A stretch of DNA of 64,000 nt from Yponomeuta sedellus (Eukaryota > Arthropoda > Insecta > Lepidoptera > Yponomeutidae). The stretch covers positions 16,304,269 through 16,368,268 of the forward strand of contig OW203725.1 of assembly GCA_934045075.1 (NCBI GenBank), written 5' to 3'. Below, piece by piece: positions 59,001 through 64,000 of the stretch. Position 1 is the stretch's first letter, and the number at the start of each line of letters is the position of its first letter. The notes below the pieces were generated by a model. It had not been told where the DNA came from, made no database searches, and saw only the letters and a program-made list of their open reading frames with translations. A program made the translations under genes and the position numbers.

Positions 59001-62000
59001 GCTGAAGGCTGGTATCAATGCATAGAAATAACAATATTTTTCGTGAAGAGTGCTTGTAACTTTAACTCTATATACGGTCCTTATCAACCCTTGTATGTCC
59101 CCACTGCCGGGGCACGGGTCTCTTCCTGCATTGCTGGAAGGTTAGGCCATATTCCACTACGGGGGCCAAGTCTGGGTTGGTGGAGGTTTGTGAGACAGTG
59201 GCGGGCCTTACTGTTAGAAGCTATATATACGCTCATTAGATTTAAAGTAAAGACGGAGGAAACAGTTGATTAGTTTAGATTAGTAAAAAAATGTGCTAAG
59301 CATACTCTTTTGCAAAAAGTCTATTAATACGGGTTATTTGGGAGACAATGATGTCTGGAAATAATGTTAGGTACCGGGGACGATTATGTCCTGTGTAAAG
59401 TAAGATTATGTCCTGTGTAAAGTAACTTTAAGAAAATGTATGAACTATGAAAATATTTCCACAAAATACGAACAGTGTAATGCAATAACTAAAGAACAAT
59501 GCTGTTTGGATTTATAATTTCGCTATGCTCTGCTTGTGTCCAGCTCATTGCAGCTTTTTCAGTCGTTTGCTGTTGTAATTGCATTATGGAGTTTTCACTC
59601 TGGCCTGGCCGCACAGCAGTCTGACAAACAATTGAAAATAAACCTTCTACGGTGGTTTTAAGGACCACAATGTAGTGACAACTATCTTATTGTTTGTGGT
59701 GAATCACTTGTATTCGGAACTGAAAATGTTTACACGCAACACAGGGTAATTTTCGTATTCCTTCTGGCCACCAGTACCTACATACTATTATTTATGTTAG
59801 GAAACTCATTAAATTAATGCATTTAATTTCAACGCTTTATAGTACTTTCTTACCAACTATTTATGGGGGTACCGAATAATAGAGCCTGACATGAGTGTTT
59901 CGAAAATCGTTCAATGGTATTTTTTTGTCAAAAATACACTTAAGGCGCTACGCGGTGCTAACTAACGCCACCGATGGAATAAAAAATATATATAATCTTA
60001 ACAACCGTAAAAACTATTTTTAGAACCTACGGTCTAGAACCTAGTATCTACGGAACTTTCTATTTCCTCTAAAAACATCCGTTTTAGGCTAAACTACTGT
60101 AAAGTCCTAGATTTCTTGACCTAGTTTCGTGTCAGTAGGTTCTAAAAACAGCTACTATACGATTTATGATGATCACTATTTCCAAAGACGCGTTATAAAA
60201 AAATTAAACGGATAGATATTTTTTATTCGTTGGTGGCGCTATTTGACACAGCGTAGCGCCTTAACTAGTATTTGTAGATAATCTACACATTTCGAAAAGA
60301 GAAAATATTCTGTTTATATATCAAGTGCTCATGTTTAGCTTGGGACACTGACCCATTTTTATGAAACTTGAATAAAAAATTAAGGCTGCGTTGACCGTCC
60401 GCAACCTCATAAGGTACGAACCATCGTTATCAACCCTTGTATGTCCCCACTGCTGGGACACGGGTCTCTTCCTGCATCGCAGGAAGGTTCGGCCATACTT
60501 CACCACGGAGGCCAAGTCCGGGTTGGTGGAGGATTGTAAGACAGTGGCGGGCCTTACTCTCAGAAGTTATCAAGCCGCCCATAAGGCCTCTGATATGGCT
60601 TAACGACTGCCATTATATGGCAGCCAGCACCAACGGCTTAACGTGCCTTGCGATGCACGAAAGCGCTCAGAAAAATGCCACTACCGATAGTCACGGGACG
60701 CTCACCCATCCTGTACCTGACCGCGCCTGTTGTTGCTTAACCAAGTGATTGATTCCAATCACTCGGTTCGCCTAGGCCACAAGCGCTAAGGTACGAACCA
60801 CAGTCGCTCGGAAAAACAATCCCATTAGAACTAAAGCGATATAACATTAGAAGTTATAGCAGTAGGATACTGTCCAATTATAGCGCTTTTATGGCCCTGA
60901 AGAGCTACTAACCTCACCAAGGTCGGCACATAACTAATTTAGTACGGCTCGCCGATTTCAGCTGTGCTAAAATGGCACTGTAATGGTAGAGGAGATAGAA
61001 TGATCGTTCCAGTAAAAAATACGCTCCGCAGATACCGAGGATTGATTTGAATAAAAAAATAGCCATGTGCGAGTCGTACTTCGGCATTGTTGGGTCCGTA
61101 CCACCACATCTTTATGTGCCTTAAGGTAGCTGTTACGACTAGCATGCTGTCTCGCTCGCACAAACATATACACCAACATAAACAACAACATAATATTTTT
61201 AAAGATTCTATAAATAATCGTAGGCCTTATCGGCGGCTTGATAACTTCTGACAGTAAGGCCCGCCACGGTCTTACAATCCTCCACCAACCCGGACTTGGC
61301 CCCGTGGTGGACTATGACCTAACCGTCCTCCGATGCAGGAAGAGACCCGTGCCCCAGCAGTGGGGACATACATGGGTTGATATCGATAAATAATAGTAAG
61401 TATACTTTTTATATATGTGGTCTGAGGCTGGTCACTTAAGATATTATTTTTTTATCTTGTATGTACCTTCCTAGTTTATGATTAAATAAATTTGATATTA
61501 AACTAAAAAAAAATTAAACAATCCTCATCATAAACCAAAACCAAAATATAATAAACTTTAACTACCCATTTTATTGCCCTCAGTCTACAAATAACAAAAA
61601 GTGTACAGAGTTTATTAAAATCACTATCCATGTTCGATTTTGCAAGTGAGACAGCATGCCAAGCGCGCTAAAAAGTTTTTCTTGGCAAATTTTACTGTAG
61701 ATTTTTCATTTTGTAAATAAAATTTTACAAAATGAAATAAAGTAAAATTAAAATAAAAAAAATTAAAATGAATCCCCCATTTTTGCGTGTATCGTATATG
61801 GCAATTTTGATACACTCTAAATTTGACACTTGTACATGCATTCTATTTCTTATGATGGAGTAAAAATTTAAATCACCTTTCTCTTCAGTAGTTTATTGAA
61901 ATCACTTTACTAAAGCTTTATATTTCTAATATATTTTTTGCTGCATTTTTTTGTCGAATGCACCCGAATAGGTGGGCGAAACTCGCCACCGAGTGGATGC

Positions 62001-63887
62001 CACACGACGGACATCGAAAATTCGAAATCGACCCCGGCCTAGAACACGGTGGAGCCATGACAGACAAATTCTGGACTTTTGTTATTTTCTAATCGACCCC
62101 TAACTCCGAAACTGTAAACCTCTATTGAGCTACTTAATAAGAGCTACTAATGAGTGACAACCGTCTCAGTCCAATACTTACAACTAACTCTACATGTTGC
62201 CTTAGTATGAGAGCAAAGAACCAATTACATATTTTACAATGTGACAAATCGCATAGACCGTGCGACAATGTTTCTTTGCTGAGCGTTATATTTAAAGTTT
62301 CAACATAACGTGCATGACTGAGATTACCTACTTGGAAAGCCCAGACAGTACGTCGGCGGCAATAATTATTTCTTTAACAAAGAAAATAGTATACTTTCCC
62401 TTTTTAATATACAGTAAGGTATTTGTTGAATACCTAGAATTAACAACGTAGTATGGCATAGCTGTCACAACAAACTAACAGCCACACCTAACCACCTGCC
62501 AAGGTTAGCTGGAAGAAAATATTGACTATCTACAGGGTGAATTTCAAGTCGTTTTAGGAAACAATACCGCACAAGTCATTTTTATCCGACCCGACTTTTT
62601 GAGAAGCCCAAATAAAGGGTAATGTATTTGGCTCGAATGTATGTATGTATCTATGTCCGATTCTATGCATCCTCATTTACTTATAACTCCTTAACCAATC
62701 GTCAGATTTTGATAAATAAGATCTCAATCTATTAGTTTTATTTGCGGGAGTGTTAGGCTATATGAAAAAAAAAGGTAATGTATAAAAACATTTAAAAGAG
62801 AAACATAAAAACTGAAAATGTCTATTTCATTTAGTGAATACAAATTAATATAAAGTAATAATAAATTAATAACTAAACTAAAATCTAATTAACATAAATG
62901 AAAACTGAAATGCATTATAAAATGTATTTTTATATACATTTCAGTTTTTATGTTTCGCGCGATTAGCGCGCTGTTGCAATTTTTCGTATAAAGGTAAAGT
63001 AAATAGTAAGAAGATAAACTTTTTGTAGTTAGTCACGATTTTCAACGTTTGGTTAGACAAATCACAGAGTATCGTGACTTTGAAAAATGTTTTCTTTTCC
63101 GTTAAGGTTCCGTTTCGTTAACATTGAGGAATTTACCGCGAATTTACCGCCTGATATTTAAGTTCAGTTGCCAACCATAAGACGCTCCGACTGTATATTT
63201 TTTTAATTTTAACAACTTTTTGTGCTGATTTGATTTGTTTATGATAAAGTGACAAAGTACGTTTTTAGTCTAGCCAAGAAATATAATTTTTGGCTTTATT
63301 TTTTTTAACCGCCATATTATTCGAAATCATAGCCAGAATAACCCCTTTAAACTAATTCAATATCACTATGTATTACGCTCGCCTAGGTATGTACAAATTA
63401 TGCTTACTGTGCACTAGATCTGCCAATCAATCAACTTATGTAAGCCATGTTCAAAATATTCATGCTGTATTCCACTAACCATTTAAAACTTGTGGCGTAG
63501 TAGTAGGCAAAAATAAAATATTCCTTTTACAATCATGCCAAATCGAAATAATTGAGCAAGGCCACAATGATGGATTCCCCAAAGCAAACACTCTGATTAT
63601 TGACATTCAAAATTACTCATCAAAACAAACCTCAAACGCAGCACGACTCTAAAAATTATTGTTTAACTTTTAGCAACTGACTGTGGAGCTGTTTTTGTAC
63701 AAAGACCACATCCCAGTTGATGACCTGGGCATCACGGCGAAGGAGCACGACCAGTACAAGTTCTCCATCTGGTATAAGAAGCGGAATATGAAGTCCTACA
63801 AGATGGAGACACGAGAGCCGGAAATCAGGAACTTGTGGGTCGACGAGATTACATCTCTGCTGTGGGAACAGGCCATGAGGAAGAAAG
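27977..63887 (+). CDS. Rho guanine-nucleotide exchange factor (DH-PH), puratrophin-1/PLEKHG4-like, 3' end off window
   Basis: Six coding exons: 27977-29097, 34938-35187, 40989-41075, 52975-53292, 55913-56053, 63674-63887; 2131 bases, 710 codons so far, frame kept at each AG/GT junction (phases 2,0,0,0,0,1). Residues 1-373 are Ser/Asp/Glu-rich and probably disordered, with a polyproline run. Residues about 375-590 form the DH domain, whose CR3 motif reads LDLSSYLLEPVQRIPRYKLF. Residues about 597-708 form the PH domain, closing with WVDEITSLLWEQAMRKK. DH and PH resemble puratrophin-1/PLEKHG4 proteins (from memory; Drosophila GEFmeso is a possible relative). By family it would load GTP on a Rho GTPase at the membrane-cortex; which one is not readable. 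Introns reach 11.9 kb. ATG 27977 is chosen because an in-frame upstream stop is near and the frame is then open for 374 codons. Confidence 0.88.
30424..30680. repeat. TA-flanked MITE, CAGTCTATTTATTCTTACTT family, copy 1
   Basis: Terminal inverted repeats of about 30 bases (CAGTCTATTTATTCTTACTT against AAGTAAGAATAAATAGACTG), TA on both sides, 257 bp. The second copy is at 42667-43186. The ends and TA target suggest Tc1/mariner-type mobilisation. Confidence 0.85.
31490..31730 (-). repeat. Inverted, rearranged copy of the repeat at 4015-4310
   Basis: AACCTCTTTACAATACTCTC, CTGGCTGAAGTAATTTGCA, TACTTTGCAGTTAGGT and CTATTTAGAGGCTAAA are reverse complements of blocks in 4015-4310, in a circularly shifted order. 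Confidence 0.55.
32286..32415. repeat. TA-flanked MITE with GGTTTCTG termini
   Basis: GGTTTCTGAATTGAGAATTT opens it and GATTCTCAATTCTGAAACTG closes it. Same family as 11684-11816. Confidence 0.65.
32804..32873. repeat. Perfect 33-bp hairpin inside a MITE remnant
   Basis: 32804-32836 and 32841-32873 are exact reverse complements with the 4-base loop CATA. The right side runs into the right end of a GGTTTCTG-family MITE (to about 32950), so a replication template switch within the MITE is likely. Confidence 0.9.
33376..33611. repeat. TA-flanked MITE, CAGTCTGTTAGCTTTTAG family, copy 1
   Basis: Perfect 30-base terminal inverted repeats (CAGTCTGTTAGCTTTTAGAA... and its complement at 33582-33611), TA on both sides, 236 bp. 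It contains a direct duplication of CACACTAGTGTAATAGT. The second copy, split by a 5.36-kb insertion, spans 44250-49958. Confidence 0.92.
33992..34354. repeat. TTAA-flanked MITE family, copy 1
   Basis: Inverted ends GGTGCTAACTAGCGTCACCA and TTGGTGACGCTAGGCAGCAT, each followed inward by AATGGAATAAAAAT-like text. The right flank is TTAA; the left is CTTA (decayed). Confidence 0.75.
34452..34491. repeat. Perfect 40-nt palindrome
   Basis: Centre at GGCCTGCGCAGGCC with no spacer. The central bases equal the end sequence of the adjoining element at 34498, so it may be the junction of two such ends. Confidence 0.9.
34498..34883 (+). repeat. ~390-bp TIR element, copy 1
   Basis: Begins GTCTGCGCAGACGAGGGACT and ends ATCCCTCGTCTGCGCAGGCC (inverted repeats of about 20 bases). 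The whole unit recurs inverted at 50929-51318, sharing for example AGACCGGACTGGACA in one and its complement in the other. No coding capacity. Confidence 0.85.
34938..35187 (+). CDS. RhoGEF exon 2: first half of the DH domain
   Basis: Residues 374-457. LTERVNELIHTETVYVDRLR is the CR1 helix, in which the first Glu of the E...TE..YV pattern normally contacts the GTPase switch. It continues through NIERIHRFHNEEFLPALKE to LGQCFRRF, close to puratrophin-type DH domains. Confidence 0.93.
36000..36155 (-). repeat. Helitron-like dispersed repeat
   Basis: Ends GGCGGTACGAAGTTCGCTGG and GTCAGCTAGT, a CTAGT terminus. Inverse of 18657-18790. Confidence 0.55.
36163..36352 (-). repeat. tRNA-derived SINE
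   Basis: On the minus strand the head is degenerate tRNA (CTCTTGGTTACCAAGAAAGA) and the body has TGTTTTCAAGTTTGTGACGT, CCTTGCCTGG and GGTCAAGTGAATGTGTTGTG. Same family as 3762 and 48746. Confidence 0.7.
37112..37200 (-). repeat. tRNA-derived SINE body fragment
   Basis: AACACAATCACTTGATCTGG, TCCCAAACTAGGATATCCTG, CCAGGCAAGGACGTCACAAA: reverse complement of the common body. Confidence 0.65.
37219..37470 (+). repeat. Helitron-like dispersed repeat (most complete)
   Basis: ACTAGCTGTCCCGGCGAACT to CAGATATTTGTCTATCTGTA. Uninterrupted version of the repeat split at 1029-1435. Confidence 0.6.
37495..37770 (+). repeat. Helitron-like dispersed repeat
   Basis: ACTAGCTGGTGCCCGCGACT, TCGCCTGCGCAGGATTAG, then TTTTTACGTAAAAGAGTAAC and CATCCATCCATAC. 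Mirror of 12105-12322. Confidence 0.6.
39197..39420 (-). repeat. tRNA-derived SINE (GGTGGTAGCGGAGCGG family)
   Basis: GGTTTCCTCACGATGTTTTC, AACTTCACAAATGTACATAG, AAAACAAAGTCATTGGTACA. The head decays into CAGCTCCGCTC. Inverse of 40070-40270. Confidence 0.65.
40070..40270 (+). repeat. tRNA-derived SINE (GGTGGTAGCGGAGCGG family)
   Basis: The head GGTGATAGCGGAGCGGTAGA, with B-box-like GTGGGTTCGAATCCCAGCAT, precedes the body AAGGAAAACATCGCGAGGAA. Best-kept copy; others at 39197, 41790 and 43330 (all inverted), with a body piece at 11830. Confidence 0.75.
40396..40663. repeat. 5S-type SINE, composite inverted copy e
   Basis: Left part is a minus-strand tail/body of the ATC-tail subfamily (CATCATCAACCCACTATG). 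The last about 45 bases are the same tail inverted (GTGGGGACATACAAGGGTTG, ATGTTGATGATG). The whole is thus flanked by inverted tails with no 5S head between them. Confidence 0.75.
40989..41075 (+). CDS. RhoGEF exon 3: middle of the DH domain
   Basis: 29 codons, residues 458-486: EQKFNMYVMYSRNNKRATRL to HKQFFQ. It matches the EEQFGLYALYSKNK-like helix of puratrophin-type DH domains. Exact multiple of three, so skipping would keep frame but break the domain. Confidence 0.93.
41120..41306 (-). repeat. tRNA-derived SINE with well-kept head
   Basis: On the minus strand the head reads CGGCCTCTGTGGCGCAGCGG with B box CGGGTTCGAACCCGG, then body GTTTACATGTTTATGATGTC and GGGTATCCTAGTGTGGGGCC. It folds largely as a tRNA but lies 45 bases past an exon and is joined to a SINE body, so I call it a SINE. 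Relatives at 11440 and 52152. Confidence 0.75.
41790..42027 (-). repeat. tRNA-derived SINE (GGTGGTAGCGGAGCGG family)
   Basis: CACTACCTCCCGATTGAGAA and CACCGCTCCGCTACCACCGC mark the head at the right end. Body as in 40070. Confidence 0.7.
42667..43186. repeat. TA-flanked MITE, CAGTCTATTTATTCTTACTT family, copy 2 with insert
   Basis: Ends CAGTCTATTTATCCTCACTT and AAGTAAGAATAAATAGACTG, TA on both sides. It is about twice as long as 30424-30680 because about 270 bases (roughly 42864-43140) are inserted in it. Confidence 0.8.
43330..43495 (-). repeat. tRNA-derived SINE fragment
   Basis: TCTCACGGTGTTTTCCTTCA, GTAAATCTAAGAAAACAATG and GCCAGGATTTGAACACCCGA: reverse complement of the 40070 family. 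Confidence 0.55.
44655..44720. repeat. TTAA-type MITE left-end fragment
   Basis: GGCGCTTAGGGACGCTATCT, then ACCACCAATGGAATACAATC, matching the left end at 33992 and 59944. The remainder is lost into the 309-bp tandem array. Confidence 0.55.
44718..45645 (+). repeat. Three tandem copies of a 309-bp unit
   Basis: Units start at about 44718, 45027 and 45336; spacing is 309 both times. Copies 1 and 2 look identical. Copy 3 differs at only two noticed sites (CTTTCTAAGG for CTTTCGAAGG; CTGGAGTAG for CTGGAATAG). Very recent amplification, or partly an assembly artefact. Confidence 0.95.
45646..47740. other. Interior of the 5.36-kb element between the two tandem arrays
   Basis: Includes a 5S-SINE fragment (45978) and a short inverted pair TTTGTTTGCCCCCAG / CTGGGGGCAAACAAA at 47096-47135. 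A stretch near 47270-47330 repeats the GAGTAGAGAT / CTTAAGTAGAGAT motif of the element end. No coding signal. Confidence 0.5.
45978..46074 (-). repeat. 5S-type SINE fragment, copy f
   Basis: Tail end only: GATATCAACCCTTGTATGTC through GCCATACTCACCCGCAGGGG. Confidence 0.75.
47740..48645. repeat. 47-bp minisatellite with a 141-bp higher-order unit
   Basis: About 19 copies of a 47-base unit (AGAGGAACCTGCTTGTTGAA, CATAAAACTTCAACTTCACC, GCAGTAG). In the middle the variants cycle in threes: the GTTGGAC variant recurs at 47901, 48042, 48183 and 48323, 141, 141 and 140 bases apart. Edge copies are the most diverged, as expected under unequal exchange. Confidence 0.95.
48746..49206 (+). repeat. tRNA-derived SINE interrupted by a 5S-type SINE
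   Basis: Head TTGGCCTAGCCGCTAAGGCG with B-box-like GAGTTCGATTCCCACTG, body to GAAGTGATTGTGTT at 48930. It resumes at 49177 with that same duplicated 14-mer and ends GCGTGAAATTTATT. Confidence 0.85.
48931..49176 (-). repeat. 5S-type SINE, copy g, 5' truncated, nested
   Basis: Flanked by a perfect 14-base duplication GAAGTGATTGTGTT (48917-48930 and 49177-49190). The 5S head is missing: the copy stops at GGAAGCGCTCGC. This shows target-primed integration with incomplete reverse transcription. Confidence 0.9.
49700..49850. repeat. Truncated 5S-type SINE joined to a perfect hairpin
   Basis: SINE tail 49706-49763 (TCGTCGTCGTCGTTATCAAC through CATCGCAGGGAGG), then a 21-bp perfect stem, 49776-49796 against 49803-49823, loop TTGTTT. 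The whole insert is flanked by TCGGAACTAATATGACAC (about 49685 and 49836). The hairpin sequence is not part of other SINE copies. Confidence 0.85.
50211..50340. repeat. Direct ~50-bp duplication containing a perfect 21-bp hairpin
   Basis: CGTTAAATCACAACAGTAAT...CTTGTAAA occurs twice, at 50211 and 50286. Between them lies the inverse of the unit's last 21 bases, giving stem 50240-50260 / 50264-50284 with loop TAT. Confidence 0.9.
50929..51318 (-). repeat. ~390-bp TIR element, copy 2 (inverted)
   Basis: GGTCTGCGCAGACGAGGGAC to ACCCTCGTTTGCGCAGGCCT. TAA/TTAA bases adjoin both ends; the exact target duplication is unclear. Reverse complement of 34498-34883 along most of its length. Confidence 0.85.
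52152..52375 (+). repeat. tRNA-derived SINE
   Basis: CCTCTGTGGCGCAGCGGTAC, GGGTTCGAGCCCCGGGAC, an A-rich spacer, then GGTCTTGGATGTTTACATGT and GTGTGGGGCCAGATGCAATG. It resembles 41120 but lacks about 15 bases of the anticodon arm. Confidence 0.75.
52625..52658. repeat. 14-bp hairpin
   Basis: GGGAAATTCCTACG and CGTAGGAATTTCCC around TTGTTG, 317 bases before RhoGEF exon 4. Confidence 0.85.
52975..53292 (+). CDS. RhoGEF exon 4: end of the DH domain with acidic insertion
   Basis: 106 codons, residues 487-592. It opens EKQEQLGDRLDLSSYLLEPV then QRIPRYKLFLDDLVK, the CR3 helix. Residues about 527-563 are rich in S, D, E and G (DETGGSNGESSESDE), where relatives go almost directly to the last helix; here that helix follows as LKQAKTMIECVLTAIDGIMA. 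The exon is a multiple of three. Confidence 0.95.
53814..54179 (-). repeat. 5S-rRNA-headed SINE, copy h, full length with TSD
   Basis: Flanked by a perfect 14-base duplication TTCGAATATGCATT (53800-53813 and 54180-54193), so the element is exactly 366 bp here. 54088-54130 on the minus strand reads GTTAAGCAACAACAGGCGCG then GGATGGGTGACCG, matching box A / internal element / box C of insect 5S rRNA. Confidence 0.93.
55470..55856. repeat. TTAA-flanked MITE, copy 2, with nested element
   Basis: TTAA at 55466-55469 and 55857-55860. The ends GACGCTTCGGGGTGCAAACT and AGCTGGTTAGCACCGGGCC are degenerate inverted repeats. Inside, 55604-55739 is a second inverted-repeat element (CTTACTAATAAAC / GTTTATTAGTAAG, inner TATAACTATGCAGTGTTTTG). 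Confidence 0.82.
55913..56053 (+). CDS. RhoGEF exon 5: DH-PH linker and start of the PH domain
   Basis: 47 codons, residues 593-639: PHINLLNQGRLLRQNEF, then TARRRRQLMRVFLFDKLVLL. GRLLRQxEF is the first PH beta strand; the RRRR stretch in the beta1-beta2 loop would suit acidic membrane lipids. Confidence 0.93.
57506..57876 (+). repeat. 5S-rRNA-headed SINE, copy i, sense strand
   Basis: Reads head to tail: GCGCTCGTGGCCTAGCC, the A-box region AGCAACAACAGACGCGG, GGATGGGTGACCGTCC, body, and tail ACAAGGGTTGATATCGATAT. The tail is a GATATC-type run. Flanks ACGAACGAATTAA and ACGAACTAAATAA look like a decayed duplication. Confidence 0.9.
58655..58750 (-). repeat. tRNA-derived SINE body fragment
   Basis: CCACTTGTCTTGGTCCCAGC, TAGGATACCCTATACTAAGG, GGACATCACAAACATGAAAA. 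Same body as 3762. Confidence 0.6.
59082..59225 (-). repeat. 5S-type SINE fragment, copy j
   Basis: Tail and body only, TTATCAACCCTTGTATGTCC to CTTACTGTTAGAAGC; 5' truncated. Confidence 0.8.
59944..60260. repeat. TTAA-flanked MITE, copy 3
   Basis: TTAA at 59940-59943 and 60261-60264. Ends GGCGCTACGCGGTGCTAACT and GACACAGCGTAGCGCC are inverted repeats continuing into GCCACCGATGGAATAAAA / TTTTATTCGTTGGTGGCGC. An exact TTAA duplication is the piggyBac-superfamily signature. Confidence 0.85.
60424..60786 (-). repeat. 5S-rRNA-headed SINE, copy k, full length with TSD
   Basis: Flanked by a perfect 14-base duplication TAAGGTACGAACCA (60410-60423 and 60787-60800), giving 363 bp. Together with 53814 it fixes both ends: 5' GCGCT(C/T)GTGGCCTAGG, 3' GGGTTGATAACGA. 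Confidence 0.93.
61222..61385 (+). repeat. 5S-type SINE fragment, copy l, sense strand
   Basis: GGCCTTATCGGCGGCTTGAT to ACATGGGTTGATATCGATA; head missing. ATAAATAAT flanks both sides, probably the target duplication. Confidence 0.8.
61965..62085 (+). pseudogene. Non-LTR retrotransposon ORF remnant
   Basis: Reads RWAKLATEWMPHDGHRK, related to 19870-20080, then loses frame. Confidence 0.45.
62570..62765 (+). repeat. Repeat with (GTAT)n, relative of 24610-24785
   Basis: CGACCCGACTTTTTGAGAAG, CCAAATAAAGGGTAATGTAT, (GTAT)n, CTATGTCCGATTCTATGC and ACTCCTTAACCAATCGTCAG are the reverse complement of the order at 24610-24785. Confidence 0.6.
63674..63887 (+). CDS. RhoGEF exon 6: rest of the PH domain
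   Basis: 71 codons plus 1 base, residues 640-710, donor G|GTCAGT. LTVELFLYKDHIPVDDLGIT, then YKFSIWYKKRNMKSYKM and EIRNLWVDEITSLLWEQAMR. The last helix with the conserved Trp closes the PH domain. Later exons lie beyond the window. Confidence 0.92.
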
Positions 63888-64000
63888 GTCAGTTGAAAAG
63901 TAAATTAGTGTCATATTTACTACAAAATAAGCGACTCAATGCAATGCAACACTTTCACTCAATCTGAGTGATACAACCTAAGCATTTAACACCAACCCAA

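Larger units (their letters stand above)
56054..63673. other. RhoGEF intron 5 (7.6 kb)
   Basis: No coding signal. MITE right end at 56627-56702 (TTAA at 56703), 5S-type SINEs (57506, 59082, 60424, 61222), a GC-rich spot at 58205-58265 and LINE remnants (61965, 62570). 62800-63660 is plain AT-rich. Confidence 0.5.

Overview
The window is nuclear DNA of an insect, almost certainly a moth or butterfly (Lepidoptera). It is AT-rich and its genes are split into short exons with GT/AG introns. Introns and intergenic DNA are packed with repeats typical of lepidopteran genomes: LINE tails, tRNA- and 5S-derived SINEs, Helitron-like ends and MITEs. I cannot name the species.

The left half (1 to ~26,860) holds a tandem, same-strand cluster of three CRAL-TRIO (Sec14-like, alpha-tocopherol-transfer-protein-like) lipid-carrier genes. 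Copy 1 (67-1948) is cut by the window start; its last four exons are visible. Copy 2 (5451-13069) is complete in seven exons, 307 aa. Copy 3 (15961-26862) is complete in six exons, 310 aa. All three keep the basic residues that bind phosphoinositide in alpha-TTP and the C-terminal GRP/MFG.(D/E)GSF tail. Copy 3 has a different intron layout: two introns absent and one at a new place. A decayed duplicate of a last exon (3593-3703), together with a duplicated piece of intron (about 3340-3590), lies between copies 1 and 2.

The right half (~27,820 to the end) is one long + strand gene for a Dbl-family Rho guanine-nucleotide exchange factor of the puratrophin-1/PLEKHG4 type. A GC-rich leader with a 13-codon upstream ORF precedes a 374-codon, Ser/acid-rich, probably disordered first coding exon. 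Five exons spread over 35 kb then encode the DH domain (with an acidic Ser-rich insertion) and the PH domain. The gene continues past the right edge.

The introns record many nested transposition events. The clearest is a 5.36-kb terminal-inverted-repeat element (44268-49624) with a TTA target duplication, inserted inside an older TA-flanked MITE. It carries a 3 x 309-bp tandem repeat, a 47-bp minisatellite with 141-bp higher-order structure, and a SINE inserted in another SINE. At least thirteen pieces of a SINE whose head resembles insect 5S rRNA are scattered across the window, several with clean 10-14 bp target duplications. No bacterial, viral or CRISPR system is present. The gene content is ordinary; the novelty is in repeat biology and gene-structure turnover.
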